A stretch of DNA of 47,378 nt, from the NCBI GenBank assembly GCA_947588875.1, contig CANPZK010000003.1:1-47378 (forward strand), in the 5' to 3' direction. Positions 39,201 to 42,250 of the stretch are shown here, piece by piece. Made by a program: the position numbers and the translations under genes. The notes beneath the pieces were generated by a model. That model was not told where the DNA came from. It was given only the letters and a program-made list of their open reading frames with translations, and ran no database searches. This DNA comes from an uncultured Clostridia bacterium (GTDB taxonomy: Bacteria > Bacillota > Clostridia > Oscillospirales > Acutalibacteraceae). Numbering within the stretch: position 1 is the first letter of the stretch; every line of letters starts with the position of its first letter.

Positions 39201-40330
39201 AGAGTAACCTTATACTCTGTGTCCTTGCCCGCGTTGTCGACAATACCGCCTACGTCGCCTATATCGACCTTGCCGTCGTTATTCACGTCGGGATTTGAGC
39301 CGTTCTGAGAAGCTCCCTGATTCGAGGAATTGGAGCCTGAGCCGCCGGAGTTACCCGCGCTGCCCGCGCTGTTGGAGCCGCCGGAAGCGTTCGACGAGGC
39401 AGAGCCCGAGGAAGCGCTCGACGAGCTTGAGGAGTTGTCCGACGAGGCGCTCGAATCATTTGACGAGCCGGTTGAAGCCGAGCTGTTGTCCGCGTTTGGA
39501 GCCTGCGTTTCCCGCTCGCCGCTTTCGTCGTTGTCTATTTCAAGAAGATATTCCAAAACGTCCTTTGCGTCGTCGTAATCGACCTTGCCGTCAGCGTTGA
39601 CGTCGGGCTGTTTCGACGTAAACGCCCAAACCGAGCCGAATATGAGTCCCGCCGCCGCTACCGCGCAGATTGACGTGGAGATAGCTCTTTTCTTTGCGTC
39701 CTTTGCCTTTATAAAGAACACAACCGCAAACGCCGCGACCAGGACGGTCAGCGCGATGAAGAGTATTCCGAGCCACATAATGCCCGCGCCCGACGAAACG
39801 GAAATATTCTCGTTTGTCAGCTCGACCGCAGGAGCGGTTGCCTCGGTATCGTCAAGAGCGTTCTCCTTGACGTAAATATCAACGGAGCCGCCCGACAGGT
39901 TCGAGGCGCTGCCGCCGTCCGAAACACTGACGTTGTCAACGACTATCGAGGTCGCGCCCGATTTTGCGTCGTCCCTGACCTTGAACTTTATCTCAAGGAC
40001 GTCCGAGCCGCTCTCGCCCGACTTGTTTATAAGTCCGAATTTATTGTTTTCGCTGTTGTAAACAATATCGGACCAATTTTCCTGAGCCTGAAAGCTGTTC
40101 TTTTCAATTGGCTCGAACACATTCTTATCGTAGCTCAGCTTCGCCGCGTAGGCGTGCAGATTCGCGTCCTCGCCCAAATCGAGCGAAACGAGAACCTCTC
40201 CTCCCTTCTCTACTCTTTCGGCGTCCGCACTCAAGACGATATTATCCGCCGCGCTTGCCGGTATCGCCGTCATAAAAAGGCAGATGATAAGCGCTGTAAA
40301 TACAGCAAACCGTTTAAAATGCTTACCCAT
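18242..40330 (-). CDS. Giant surface protein: cohesin, split dockerin, ~5,300-residue repeat stalk and M26 zinc protease
   Basis: One uninterrupted 7,362-codon frame. Order: Sec signal peptide (1-28, ending ASAADN); cohesin-like domain (about 30-155); two membrane helices (184-207, 216-237); dockerin-like EF-hand halves at 243-264 and 348-367 around a Ser-rich linker; alternating beta-sandwich repeats (about 370-5650); an M26 N-terminal region with GLUG motifs (about 5670-5960); an M26 core with HEAAH at 6477-6481 and Glu6501 in GTGAED as third zinc ligand; a second GLUG block (about 6810-7190); and a Pro/Thr/Ala tail. M26 enzymes (IgA1 protease, ZmpB, ZmpC) cut host glycoproteins such as IgA1 and mucins. 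The target here is unknown. No LPXTG sorting motif, so anchoring appears to use the N-terminal helices. The ATG has AAGGAG nine bases upstream. Confidence 0.95.
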   Translation of the reverse strand: MGKHFKRFAVFTALIICLFMTAIPASAADNIVLSADAERVEKGGEVLVSLDLGEDANLHAYAAKLSYDKNVFEPIEKNSFQAQENWSDIVYNSENNKFGLINKSGESGSDVLEIKFKVRDDAKSGATSIVVDNVSVSDGGSASNLSGGSVDIYVKENALDDTEATAPAVELTNENISVSSGAGIMWLGILFIALTVLVAAFAVVFFIKAKDAKKRAISTSICAVAAAGLIFGSVWAFTSKQPDVNADGKVDYDDAKDVLEYLLEIDNDESGERETQAPNADNSSASTGSSNDSSASSDNSSSSSSASSGSASSNASGGSNSAGSAGNSGGSGSNSSNQGASQNGSNPDVNNDGKVDIGDVGGIVDNAGKDTEYKVTLGKTELAAQGGQNIELVDGIYYIAKGEKNVTVGFEATVNPHTLIKKAVVGGKSCDVTATKINNTKYYYMASVPAPTAVGKAVEMTVSQVTLDNGKKLDVSGKLSVEVLKDKLTLKNYAFSENGNDYIISFDIDDPDGSLVGGNVIAGGENGERVEITPNNIKAGKNVYTLKGLRAGVKYNVGATARYDLDGERDNGAHEGMEILLNKQIEAVDYALEVKNAGATVDKARKVAVIEFESTTSVSGRYVTKAIINGKAYDAKRVGSTDRYTVEVPYEDESAAVYKITGVILDNEVQLDMDRTIELETFKTAPTAENLKLSHNKANGTIDFSWSLNDGDGTVSSLYAVLTRNGKAVETKKISSGVSSVSFAAPENECAGAYKAEIAADFELIDGDSHKKETLASAELEIAVEATVKAFAPSGKYAAKGEALDFRLSVASNTSDDVTGVVINGKKYSVSRRDNGEYTVKYTAQDKAGAETIKLEEIIFSNVSVKTGASAEIEVLKDKPEVKDFVFDDSERRHIVSFTLNDADGAFISGELAVENEKGERVQTIALDGKSGDYKYELELKENGAYHISLSVTYDLDSDRSGAENRSTEIMAEKDIEVLVDYKFTFGGAKLESVDYDNRSATISFNSTNASKYYGVSKVVVNGKEYGVKRSGDSYTVTVALDSNERAELVITKAILDDMTEFDIDPSQTGFIVFKKAPAASIRVTAEKKTIDVGYSITDEDSVISSCKIVLKNADGEVIAEKALKADGGEISGMESFGAEKAGVYTAELIVSYDTADGREHKDVVLSLMSAEVKISADAVKSEVSAKYVKKNGSVDVSYTISSNTDEQITALTINGGDYPIAKQDGNVYTVSYAAGDKAGAEEIHLTGVKYSDKTADVDSVAAIEVLKDKPEIKDFVFDDSEDKHIVSFALSDGDGAFVSGELTAENEKGEKVQTIALDGEEKEYKYELNIKENGLYHVSLSVTYDLDSDRDGAENRHTDVMAERDIEVLVDYKFTFSGAEIVSIDNESRSVTISFKSTNASKYYGVSSVTVNGRDYGVKRNGDSYTVTVVLDSAARTELTLTKAVLEDMRSFDVEPSETGFVVFKNSPAAQLEASAGRTSIDLSYNILDDDSTISDFRIELVNGAGKIVAVKDSKELGSKLSGSVTFDGLAAGEYGVRTLASFDAADGLEHKNEEIGSKAVSVAAAAEITKCEPDKKYIDKNGKLGIAYTITSNVDVEPSALTVNGRDYPAEKRADGVYAIDYTAGDKAGAEDISVTAVKFADISVPAERKDSIEVLKTAPSVSELDYDGADSPSVSFTLTDDDDALIEGSIVVSDGNGYKNEIPVDKKKSKYDLGIEENGIYSVSVRLTYDLDGDKQSADNRETKELSKKEIEVIVRYNFTFTGAAVKSVDYDGKTVTIGFNSTNASIYKVAKVTINGAEYDVAAADGDSYTVKLRLDSTDRTELNITQAELEDHKRFSVDDVSLVVFKKAPSATVNAITGEDVVNVSYIIADQENIAENVRVVLKTADGEVKGTEPVKGTEGTAAFDVQAGAYLVEIVADYNAVDGKTHKDEVLVSDDVIMPIDIDGISGKISKSYVKKGETAEVIYTVEDNTYEEIKAFTVSGRDYPAESLGDGKYKISYKAGNAAGVEKLDVTAVKYATETVAVEYSGSLEVLKDAPTVTGFDYDGSEKSIVSFALNDPDDAFISGTLTATYSEGKKTEITLEKNKNSYDLGLKENGKYGISVNVTYDLDGDKDDKTNQKTEELYGGEIQVIADYKFKFENAAVKSVDNKNATIQIGFESTNASVYPVTRVTVNGGEYDAVKVGDTSYTVSVPLQSRERAELNITGAELEDHKKFGVSATLVVFKTAPSASLNITHGEDKIDVGYVVIDNEGIAENIKLVLCDVYGEEIAKRDVKARSLEGSEEFAIEKAGTYKVKLLASYDAVDGLKHTDEELTSDDIVFAVDIDKITGKPAKDYVEKGESVDITYTVEDNTYEDIKSFTIGGKDYPADKLSDGEYRISFSAGESAGAQDIEVTSVNYGNESVGVSCRSTVEVLKDVPKIEGFGFDGSEKSKISFKLVDPDDAFVSGTIVVTGDGGFKKEIAAGKLIEDYELGITKNGVYDVSVNITYDRDGDRDNDKNQTSAKLAGEKIQVIVNYEFKLTNARVQSVDNGKKTAVIAFDSANASIYKIAKVVINGKEYTPKASGDSYTVEVKLDDRKRTELKMTQAELEDKKTFELDKSFAVFKKAPSAELETKLNKGSIHASYTVTDDEEIAENIKLVLKNSNGDILNTVPCQELKGETDFTIDNAGSYIVELLASYDAVDGLTHSDEALKSNGVDIAIDVESVSGEIAKKYFEKNENVEIFYTVIDNTYEDVASFTINGKEYKPEKQDDGRYKVNYKASGNAEEEKLTLTAVGYSNITEDAECVNSIEVLKDAPTVTDTDYNGAEKSEVSFKLNDPDGAFISGKIVVSDTNGFVKELQIEKGKSKYDLGLDKNGLYTVSVNVLYDRDSDISDKENQTERELHSGNIQVFVDYAFTFTNQTLKSVDNKTRTVTLGFESTNASIYNVSKVTINGKDYSVERTGNIYTVSVVLDKAEKTVLNITGAELEDHKKFSASGSFTVFLNKPSAAIKASKSGNKVNVDYTITDDDNTLTGANVSLKDANGAVLKSVPYDGLKGSASFEIENAGSYTAELTASYNAVDGLDHIDEPIASQEVSFAIEVKSVSSSVAGKYVNKGANVDIIYTVEDNTYEDVSAFIIGKDEYKAEKQENGSYKVAYTAPDRAGAVTLELTAVKYSGGEVKAANTVELDVLKDAPTISDFDYDGSETPTVSFKLNDPDGAFVSGKLTVTDADGKQISETTVDKNKKSYVLDVKENGLYSVSASIVYDLDSNNKDGENKFESELLKQTVQVFVDYDFTITKPVLQSVDAGSGTVKLAFDSTNKSMYKVVKVTVNNTEYEASRVNGNTYTVDVKLETLDRTVLEFTQAELEDHKKFPVNESITVFKSEPTAELTVGAENSTVTADYSITDNDGAISSKSIALKDGDGRIISSEPCAANSGSVRFSADKSGTYTVELTADYDLVNGNGSISKTLASGEATVDIKASVESGKADSKFVQKGAEIGIYYKVTDNTDEEVSSFTINGADYTAVPQENGEYRAAYSAGATAGEEKIELSEIKYPSGSAKAEHSMSIEVLKDKPAADIVFDNSGEQPKLTVNLKDDDEAVLSATAVVMLGSDRVLEAHLNEGENDIDITSLVNNQAYTVNVVVDYDLDSNRDDGVNRDTLTQSSKLVIIKDYNFSLDKLAVEQIDKEDKDVTLSFESSNISMAHFVDKVEINGDTYSVSRISQQSETPLGTVYKYNVIVPYTDESRQEFVLTKAILDNMKAFDVFNQKAVIFKNAPTADNIKLDLGSDERFTLTFDTNDEDKTLTALHAALKDYKGETVETAEIKAEAVSNYSHKFNLSDVHAGIYTVDLTADYELADGSGEYKNRSLGTAEYEVMIQIDSVDASLDKEYAEKGAEAEITYTITDNAPYYVKNFEIITTSGGKDTSAQYDVTRVSDAGDVSVYTVKVKMPDKAGTVKYALSKINYIDDDEDVNAEYTAEVKNCETSVEVLRDIPQNTSYTLDEKGRKITFDVVDGDGAVTSVTAEATNKATKSSTALQAEKGNDNIYTIDLKSLENAAYDISIKINYDRDSDRGNAKNAGTLTIDKEIDFSITYAAAISGTRAAKVDSSKNTVTLAFNANITANGEAASDVELQDATVNGQIYTVTKSDENGEYTVEVPYKNDDRQTVAIESVTLTNGLKFNCTSDNSAVIFKTAPKASGLNVTEKSGVVSASFKLTDEDGTISGFKAVLRDSAGNIAATKEFDKIPSGGSVSVSFDKYRAEKAGDYKVSVLATYDRTDGATHSDEELASSSATVEIRSSITAHSGAAEYVEKGADITVTYTISDNTDDAVEAVYINNEKHTAVPTDNDGQYTVMLKAPEGAGKTSFKADKVVYGGKDISLASPHTVSTEVLKSEPQIMDYTVDAENYTATFNVLDDDDALISGKALIVGGEKEQTVCTFEKKGAQSFDIPEDLDDDVEYRVVIKLTYDRDSDKKAGSANCTTDKEMCDELLELKVDYNVVIRDIKAISVDRDEKTADITFTADDDDKHHIERIYIEGQDQEYYAEYDEKTGVYTVNDLPYFGKEDERQEIRLTKFYIETGIEYDLSEQNVSFVIFKNKPTVENFEVEVSGDDVYFSFNIVDNDNTLSEASTSLTKSTFNEVYGNTTIDTIDEKELALTADGKYRDRLKLADISTAYNFNVNVLGGYDAADGEEHSDETIGTAVSTVKISANILSDSITSKEDMGGDEVGETIEKNKKIRVAFEIADNTEWDATRMVINNEVYNVSKDRPTDKGSIYFADVITPETAGKAPFTVSRIYYGNNESDVNYKTREVTILKAKPGVEDYDDGGTADTPYLKFTFSDPDGALTSKAVLTIQKENTNDVVYTEELTNGKKVDLDLSDESKYPEGIYQVIIKASYNMYADAEKEVKDASLLNDNVLGLEKRLQIKKGYNLKASLLPVELFQDGMPFCFYVNMNSIKQGTNITRIKLAKLREQPDGSYSEKEYDEMLIPYDYEGRLDYIAWIDGWSYEKGLTNVYYESLVLDNGEELILDWFSDYTIVNKYPEAVKTTLKEDVINDCVNASVTLSDPDNTINRLRFRLKAANNRVLDEKFLSKNEVQETTSVVFDKKMPMTSQYKLEVIAEFDPEGRGNYYTNTLSTASISSAERVVIRDHLVDNPYPDKGGDVVLGYQMAHNLAAGIEIIGMKINGEQVDLSSQDGDWYKFVMPAPTNSGVYEYTATDIILSSKTYNLAKKDPDENGEGGYNLQPTDKVDVLKDAPYVTGMKLEDDPAANTAKFSFNVEDPDGALVENSAGTATVNGNSLNIIPGENTLTFKNIPKDQELTLDVLGNYDLDTNELENEPTDKNLHNESILDGGKAVPFKVLDDYGLTVSNVKAVDANGDEERFFDKGASIDMTFESTNKTPAGVDRVVVNGSEYDATQNEDGTYKTRIKGLTNAGETDLKIDSVILENGKTLDASNVGAPATIEIRKDKVSVQKFSSTSDDKSMTLSVTVKDDDDSLIGDTLDVTITDSSTNETVTTTTIEPNKTNEIKFNTNDSRKYDVSIKADYTRDIENQDVREDEEIYKKKVSMDSRAIEMKDILDVKLFKVENGKNTQIDVVDLDDIQSNLKDYVVRVDMENLPSFYSNIESTEVKGDKLVLKVSYEGAVDYSEGQAANKEYIEIEYQYISGKSYSYGGSFESLLRRMREKPNDTFTLDKNYDASTYVSDDSTYFGKTTFKGTINGNGYTISNLSKPLFDSVESANINNLYLTNVTLTSLQGARAPLANSISKTTVKGVHISNVKTTSYGNTTSGYGSMAGMVGDAKDNSKIEESSVTNLTLGHIYLTHLAGGMVRELKNSTVSNCYVEGIATTGWWGNGGIAGSADQYSTVENCISNMSLSMYINEKNAGIVGSCGGATLKNNIAIATKNNGCTSKVFGNTIGTNSDNNYQLSDVPGNNNDNKAVKTIESSKLSESFYENELKLDPKIWDLSGASATKVPTLRSNLSFAPYVPSQERIKDNTNYDPSKEVAYNNLYKLMPFYDASYIIDDAAKHIQTGDDLNTKRVNGVIPYDSDGNIVYVLDTENYDKLSKITIVYDDLSTQTYDVSFDIYFGNVACYDIPKLNLKYTYNHYVIDSDSPIIDELIDELPAMGSYGKALDPITPNRDPDTYKYYYDEELGTRENLRDFVIKVLANGNYSVTTGDSVINTAIRSELTSNNKLLNMLYAYNYFMRWYSFDIEQFSMADMLMFKGDIFNDTMNLDALTSALLSNPGSTMRPNGTHDFYSGYISSYTGIKTLPEFLDYFISSTEKYKNADVNDWFTDNFNGVMREVKMDEIEGVNIKYDEIKYRAWEHLSVRPQNILPLLNMPDKSTYIISYPTMMAIGSVRNYIRDPEDPAQMESFNKSMDSQAKLMKTYYNMFLGVLSNTDVVALFNSKDDYLYDSTRVYESADAKDRVFASNTTNEPHMKWFAVPLGVNYYHAANYAVAGGRDIWYGQGNYFGNMLLYSHEAAHNQDGPLYFKGYGRKSGTGAEDYTTGFFTQTFDDGSPQLNGMYYYDDNSTYSGNLTPERINSYTKINDFYKKMFQTTYFLDYLMGEAFLELNSDQQAAVATTIKGTPNSPSISTVSKADIEGMNLSKVEDLTKNKLILASGISQSIYDVRWYDVHSTTSGIASNPTFHYLAYAMLGYAGYDDGFVQYCGKIYDGDLNSLIAISDKVGDHYKTFEEFKTGEYEKIMKHRDEISYINADEVVEEFKEALILDAQDMTKSRLAKNALAAKKKYYLLLKKNTDDFRGEIFQNKDKDNVEVHVSTAKDFVDQITKNKYAKVIVDKDLDFSAYNSGTSVVGVTFLGSVQGKDGHQYKLENLSRPLFRTLGEGVEIKDLTVSNANIALNYEGAGALSRTVDKVTVSGVKLENVTVDSGNKNNAGGLFGSASNSTFTNIDANGLNVSGGKNVGGIVGNLVNGTVTGGTIDNVNVKGTSDCIGGLIGEANASKVTGIKISNVTTIDAKNSAGGMIGNAIDTAIESASAETVKIENARNNIGGLVGNLTSLQTVLDDGTTSSSTLSGSYARDITITAITKLGGLVGNADKGGKITTSSSAAVNIGGTADSIGGFIGELKNVEVSDCYSANAVLHGRSYIGGFVGYTENPTITNCYSHGSVTNTSNLGGFIGTARTSAKLENNVAFASVATGGFKFDPNTDLRLINSGYKNNYEVEEYPGRPSKERGNIGENTIKPVGVAGINSGFFTATLKWNTATWDLSKVESGGLPRLQGTGNALKETDTFSFKESAIQQTLLMGGAAFDPTDAVVTQPLETVPSETAPTAPAPTAAMPTETAAAETDPTAAEAVPSRETRYGAAAEAATDAEMFTEGVIAGVTEPIFMLEQAVTDAVSG
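18760..23330 (-). other. Protease module of the giant protein: GLUG - M26 core - GLUG
   Basis: GLUG-type repeats (pattern G-G-hydrophobic-V/I-G-x-hydrophobic) precede the catalytic core, as in Peptidase_M26_N of streptococcal Zmp proteins, with the entry TFTLDKNYDASTYVSDD and ISNLSKPLFDSV. The core includes YNNLYKLMPFYDASYII, then SHEAAHNQDGPLYFKGYGRK, where the second His is 20 residues before the third ligand Glu as in the family. After the core a second GLUG block of about ten units follows, which I read as a duplication of the N-terminal one. All visible zinc ligands and the catalytic Glu are intact, so an active enzyme is expected. Confidence 0.85.
23380..39220 (-). repeat. Tandem repeat stalk of the giant protein, ~1.14-kb period
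   Basis: The junction motif EVLKD(A/K)P and variants recurs 14 times, near 38880, 37700, 36525, 35360, 34215, 33068, 31935, 30800, 29655, 28395, 27190, 25915, 24600 and 23945. Most spacings are 1,130-1,315 bp; the last is about half that. Each full unit (about 380 residues) holds two pairs of related domains. Type I ends in SYDxxDG or TYDLDxD; type II has INGxxY...YTV...ELEDHKKF. Units between about 35.4 and 29.7 kb are the most alike, and those toward the protease the most diverged. The fold is inferred to be Ig-like beta-sandwich from strand patterns only. Confidence 0.85.
39230..40243 (-). other. N-terminal cohesin, membrane hairpin and split dockerin of the giant protein
   Basis: The cohesin-like domain shows ADAERVEKGGEVLVSLDL, LHAYAAKLSYDKNVFEP and the VLEIKFKVRDDAKSG strand. 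Two hydrophobic helices follow with a short basic loop (KAKDAKKRA), placing the loop inside and both flanks outside. Just outside, DVNADGKVDYDDAKDVLEYL is a canonical dockerin Ca2+-binding half. After a Ser/Gly/Asn linker of about 80 residues comes DVNNDGKVDIGDVGGIV, the second half. Dockerins normally have both halves adjacent. Confidence 0.8.
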
Positions 40331-40477
40331 AATCCATAGCTCCTTTTCTTATACTGACTGCTATGCTCAATTACACCCTTTGCTTTCCTTTGCCTTGTTA
40401 AAGCAAAAATCCGGAGAAAAGCCAAGTTAAATAATTTGCCTGTTTCCCCGAAATAAAAGCCGCATTTAGTCCTTTTA

Positions 40478-40506
40478 ATTATATCACGCCGCAGCTGCAA
40501 ACGCAA
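40478..40506 (-). promoter_or_regulatory. Candidate promoter of the giant protease gene
   Basis: TTGCGT and a perfect TATAAT with a 17-bp spacer on the minus strand, giving a leader of about 140 nt. The -35 box is imperfect. The rest of the 356-base gap holds the terminator of the preceding gene; I see no other gene in it. Confidence 0.55.
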
Positions 40507-40657
40507 CGGTTTTCAGGCTATACGATTGGAAATTTCTATCCAAAAAGTCATTTGATTTTTTGGATATTGTTTCCGATAAATAAATTTCAACCGCGCGTAT
40601 TCTTTTGTATTTGTCCGAGATTAGCGGAGCTTCGTGACTCGGTTTCACTCGGCTCTT

Positions 40658-40683
40658 AAAAAAGAAAACGGCGCTGCCGCCGT
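40658..40683 (-). terminator. Terminator of the MmcQ/YjbR gene
   Basis: Stem ACGGCG/CGCCGT with a GCAG loop followed on the minus strand by a T-run broken by a single C, starting 4 bp after the stop codon. It separates this gene from the giant protease gene. Confidence 0.8.
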
Positions 40684-40686
40684 CGT

Positions 40687-41079
40687 TCACTTCGGTTCAG
40701 CTCCGTTTTTTCTCCTTTTGGGCTTTGGCATCGTCAGGCCATAGCTCATATCGACCAGCGTTCTCGTAAGGTCTTCGTCCGCGCTCCCGTCGAGCGCAAC
40801 CGAGAGCCAGTTTTCCTTGTTCATGTGATACGCGGGAAAGATTCCTCCCTCGCCCATGACCGCGCCTATCGTTACCGGGTCGCACTTTAAATTCACTATA
40901 TCAGCGTCGCCGCCGCCCGGCAGGGCGAGCCTTTCGCTCGGCACTCTCATAAAAAGGGCGAACCATTTTCTGTTCGCCGCGTGACGGTAAACGGCGTACT
41001 CCGGCTCGCCTTCCCACGGATAGTCCGCCGATACTCCGTACTGCTCCTCAATATATTTTTCCAGCTCCGCTCTGTTCAT
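40687..41079 (-). CDS. MmcQ/YjbR family protein
   Basis: About 130 residues with the family pattern: YGVSADYPWEGEPEYAVYRH near the N terminus, then KWFALFMRV, VNLKCDPVTIG (near 65) and FPAYHMNKENWLSVALDG (near 82-100), ending with a helix and a basic tail. The fold resembles a small DNA-binding CyaY-like domain, but no function is established. I place the start at the ATG at 41077-41079 with GGGGTG six bases upstream; a GTG three codons earlier overlaps that site. It follows the GNAT gene by about 66 bp on the same strand and is probably co-transcribed. Confidence 0.85.
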   Translation of the reverse strand: MNRAELEKYIEEQYGVSADYPWEGEPEYAVYRHAANRKWFALFMRVPSERLALPGGGDADIVNLKCDPVTIGAVMGEGGIFPAYHMNKENWLSVALDGSADEDLTRTLVDMSYGLTMPKPKRRKNGAEPK

Positions 41080-41144
41080 ATTATGCACCCCGCTGTCCGA
41101 CTATTATTTCACCGCAAGCATTTCCTCCTATTTAGGCTCTGAGC

Positions 41145-41693
41145 TTATTCGGACTTATATAAAATATTCACGCAATCGTCCATTATTCTGCCGTCCTGCG
41201 TTTTATATTTATTTTTCTTGTAAGGCTTAAATCCGCATTTTTTCTGGAGCCTTTCGGAGCGGATATTCCCGGCAAAATGCGAGCAAATTATAAAATCCAG
41301 CTTCACCTCGTCAAAGAGGTAATTTATCGCCCTATTGACCGCCTCGGGCATAAGCCCCCTGCCCCAATAGTCCTTTGACAGCACAAAGCCCAGCTCTCTG
41401 CCCGCTTTATCCGCAAGCTCGGGCATTTTGTCCTCGTCGTACTCCTCGACTCCCAGCGAGCCTATGACCTTGCCGTTATATTCCAGCGCGAAGGTCTTTT
41501 TTTCGTCTATAAACGATTTAAGTATACGTCTTGACTCGTCCTTATCCCTGTGATGCGACCAGCCCGCCATTTCGCCTACTCCGTCGACCGAGGCGTATTC
41601 AAAAAAATCGTCCAGATCGCTCTCCCGCCACGGGCGCATTACGAGCCTGTCCGTTTTTAAAATTACATTTGAAACGTCGATTTTCGCATTCAC
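41145..41693 (-). CDS. GNAT family N-acetyltransferase (RimJ/RimL-like)
   Basis: 182-residue acyl-CoA-dependent acetyltransferase. Starts with the RimJ/L signature TDRLVMRPWRESDLDDFFEY; the CoA pyrophosphate loop is YWGRGLMPEA near 119-128 after LGFVLSK, and the C-terminal part has the usual NIRSERLQKKCGFKPY segment. Substrate unknown (ribosomal protein, amino acid or sugar). Translation appears to begin at GTG, with AAGGAG eight bases upstream; an ATG overlapping it is out of frame and stops at once. A palindromic repeat lies about 105 bp upstream. Confidence 0.9.
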   Translation of the reverse strand: MNAKIDVSNVILKTDRLVMRPWRESDLDDFFEYASVDGVGEMAGWSHHRDKDESRRILKSFIDEKKTFALEYNGKVIGSLGVEEYDEDKMPELADKAGRELGFVLSKDYWGRGLMPEAVNRAINYLFDEVKLDFIICSHFAGNIRSERLQKKCGFKPYKKNKYKTQDGRIMDDCVNILYKSE

Positions 41694-41797
41694 ATTATCA
41701 TCTCCTTAAATCGTTTTGCTTTGTTTCTATGTGCGAGGTTGTAGGTCGCATCGAGGCTGCCGCGCTTATATGTCTCGGTAAATTTGAGCGGGCGTTT

Positions 41798-41947
41798 GGG
41801 AGTTCGGGCGGCGACCCGCAAATTCCCGCCTCCGGCGGGAATTTGCCGAAAAACGCGGCGGGAACAGCCGCCCTAACAGTGGGAAGCCCCTGCCTCGCCG
41901 CGTTTTTCCGGTGCGGCGCAGCCGCACCGGTCGCCGCCCGAACCCCG
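41798..41947 (+). repeat. Palindromic cloverleaf-type element, copy 3
   Basis: Outer 15-bp inverted repeat GTTCGGGCGGCGACC (41802-41816 with 41929-41943); left arm of 13 bp GCAAATTCCCGCC/GGCGGGAATTTGC; inner 12-bp stem AAAAACGCGGCG/CGCCGCGTTTTT; right arm of 10 bp CCGGTGCGGC/GCCGCACCGG. All four stems are perfect although the arm sequences differ from copies 1 and 2. It fills most of the 326-base gap between the zinc-ribbon gene and the GNAT gene; I see no gene in that gap. Confidence 0.9.
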
Positions 41948-42019
41948 CTCTGCCGCCAAGCTCAAAGCCGAAACGAGCCGCCGCGGCAGCCAACCGAAGC
42001 TCCGAAAATAAAAGCAAAC

Positions 42020-42208
42020 CTACTTTTCAAGCTTTGCCATATCTGTTATATCTATATACAGGGAAACCTCTCCGCAATTCGGGCATACCGCCGCATTGAG
42101 CTTGACCTGCTTCATAGTAAAGCCCTTTGGGCGCACAACAAGGCTCTCCCGCGCGTTTACTATAAAGTCCTCCTTCATAGTCGCGCCGCATCTTATACAC
42201 CTTCTCAT
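42020..42208 (-). CDS. Small zinc-ribbon protein (YgiT-type zinc finger like)
   Basis: 62 residues with Cys4-x2-Cys7 and Cys42-x2-Cys45, the spacing of a zinc ribbon; MRRCIRCGATMKED at the start resembles YgiT-type zinc-finger domains. No HigA/MqsA-like DNA-binding domain is attached, and no toxin gene sits next to it, so an antitoxin role is not supported. It follows the acyltransferase gene by 42 bp. The ATG has an A/G-rich but weak ribosome site. Confidence 0.7.
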   Translation of the reverse strand: MRRCIRCGATMKEDFIVNARESLVVRPKGFTMKQVKLNAAVCPNCGEVSLYIDITDMAKLEK

Positions 42209-42250
42209 AACCGTCTCAATCCTTTCAACAATTCATATTGCAAACGTAAA

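Noticed and set aside
23380..39220. CRISPR or minisatellite explanation for the long repeat region
   Set aside because: The period is about 1.1 kb, the frame is kept throughout and copies diverge mainly while preserving protein pattern, so it is a coding domain repeat.
40484..40690. 68-codon minus-strand frame after the MmcQ/YjbR gene
   Set aside because: It begins at the end of that gene, reads through its terminator and overlaps the giant gene's promoter.
42020..42208. Toxin-antitoxin module based on the zinc-ribbon protein
   Set aside because: There is no adjacent toxin-like gene and the protein lacks the helix-turn-helix domain of MqsA-type antitoxins.
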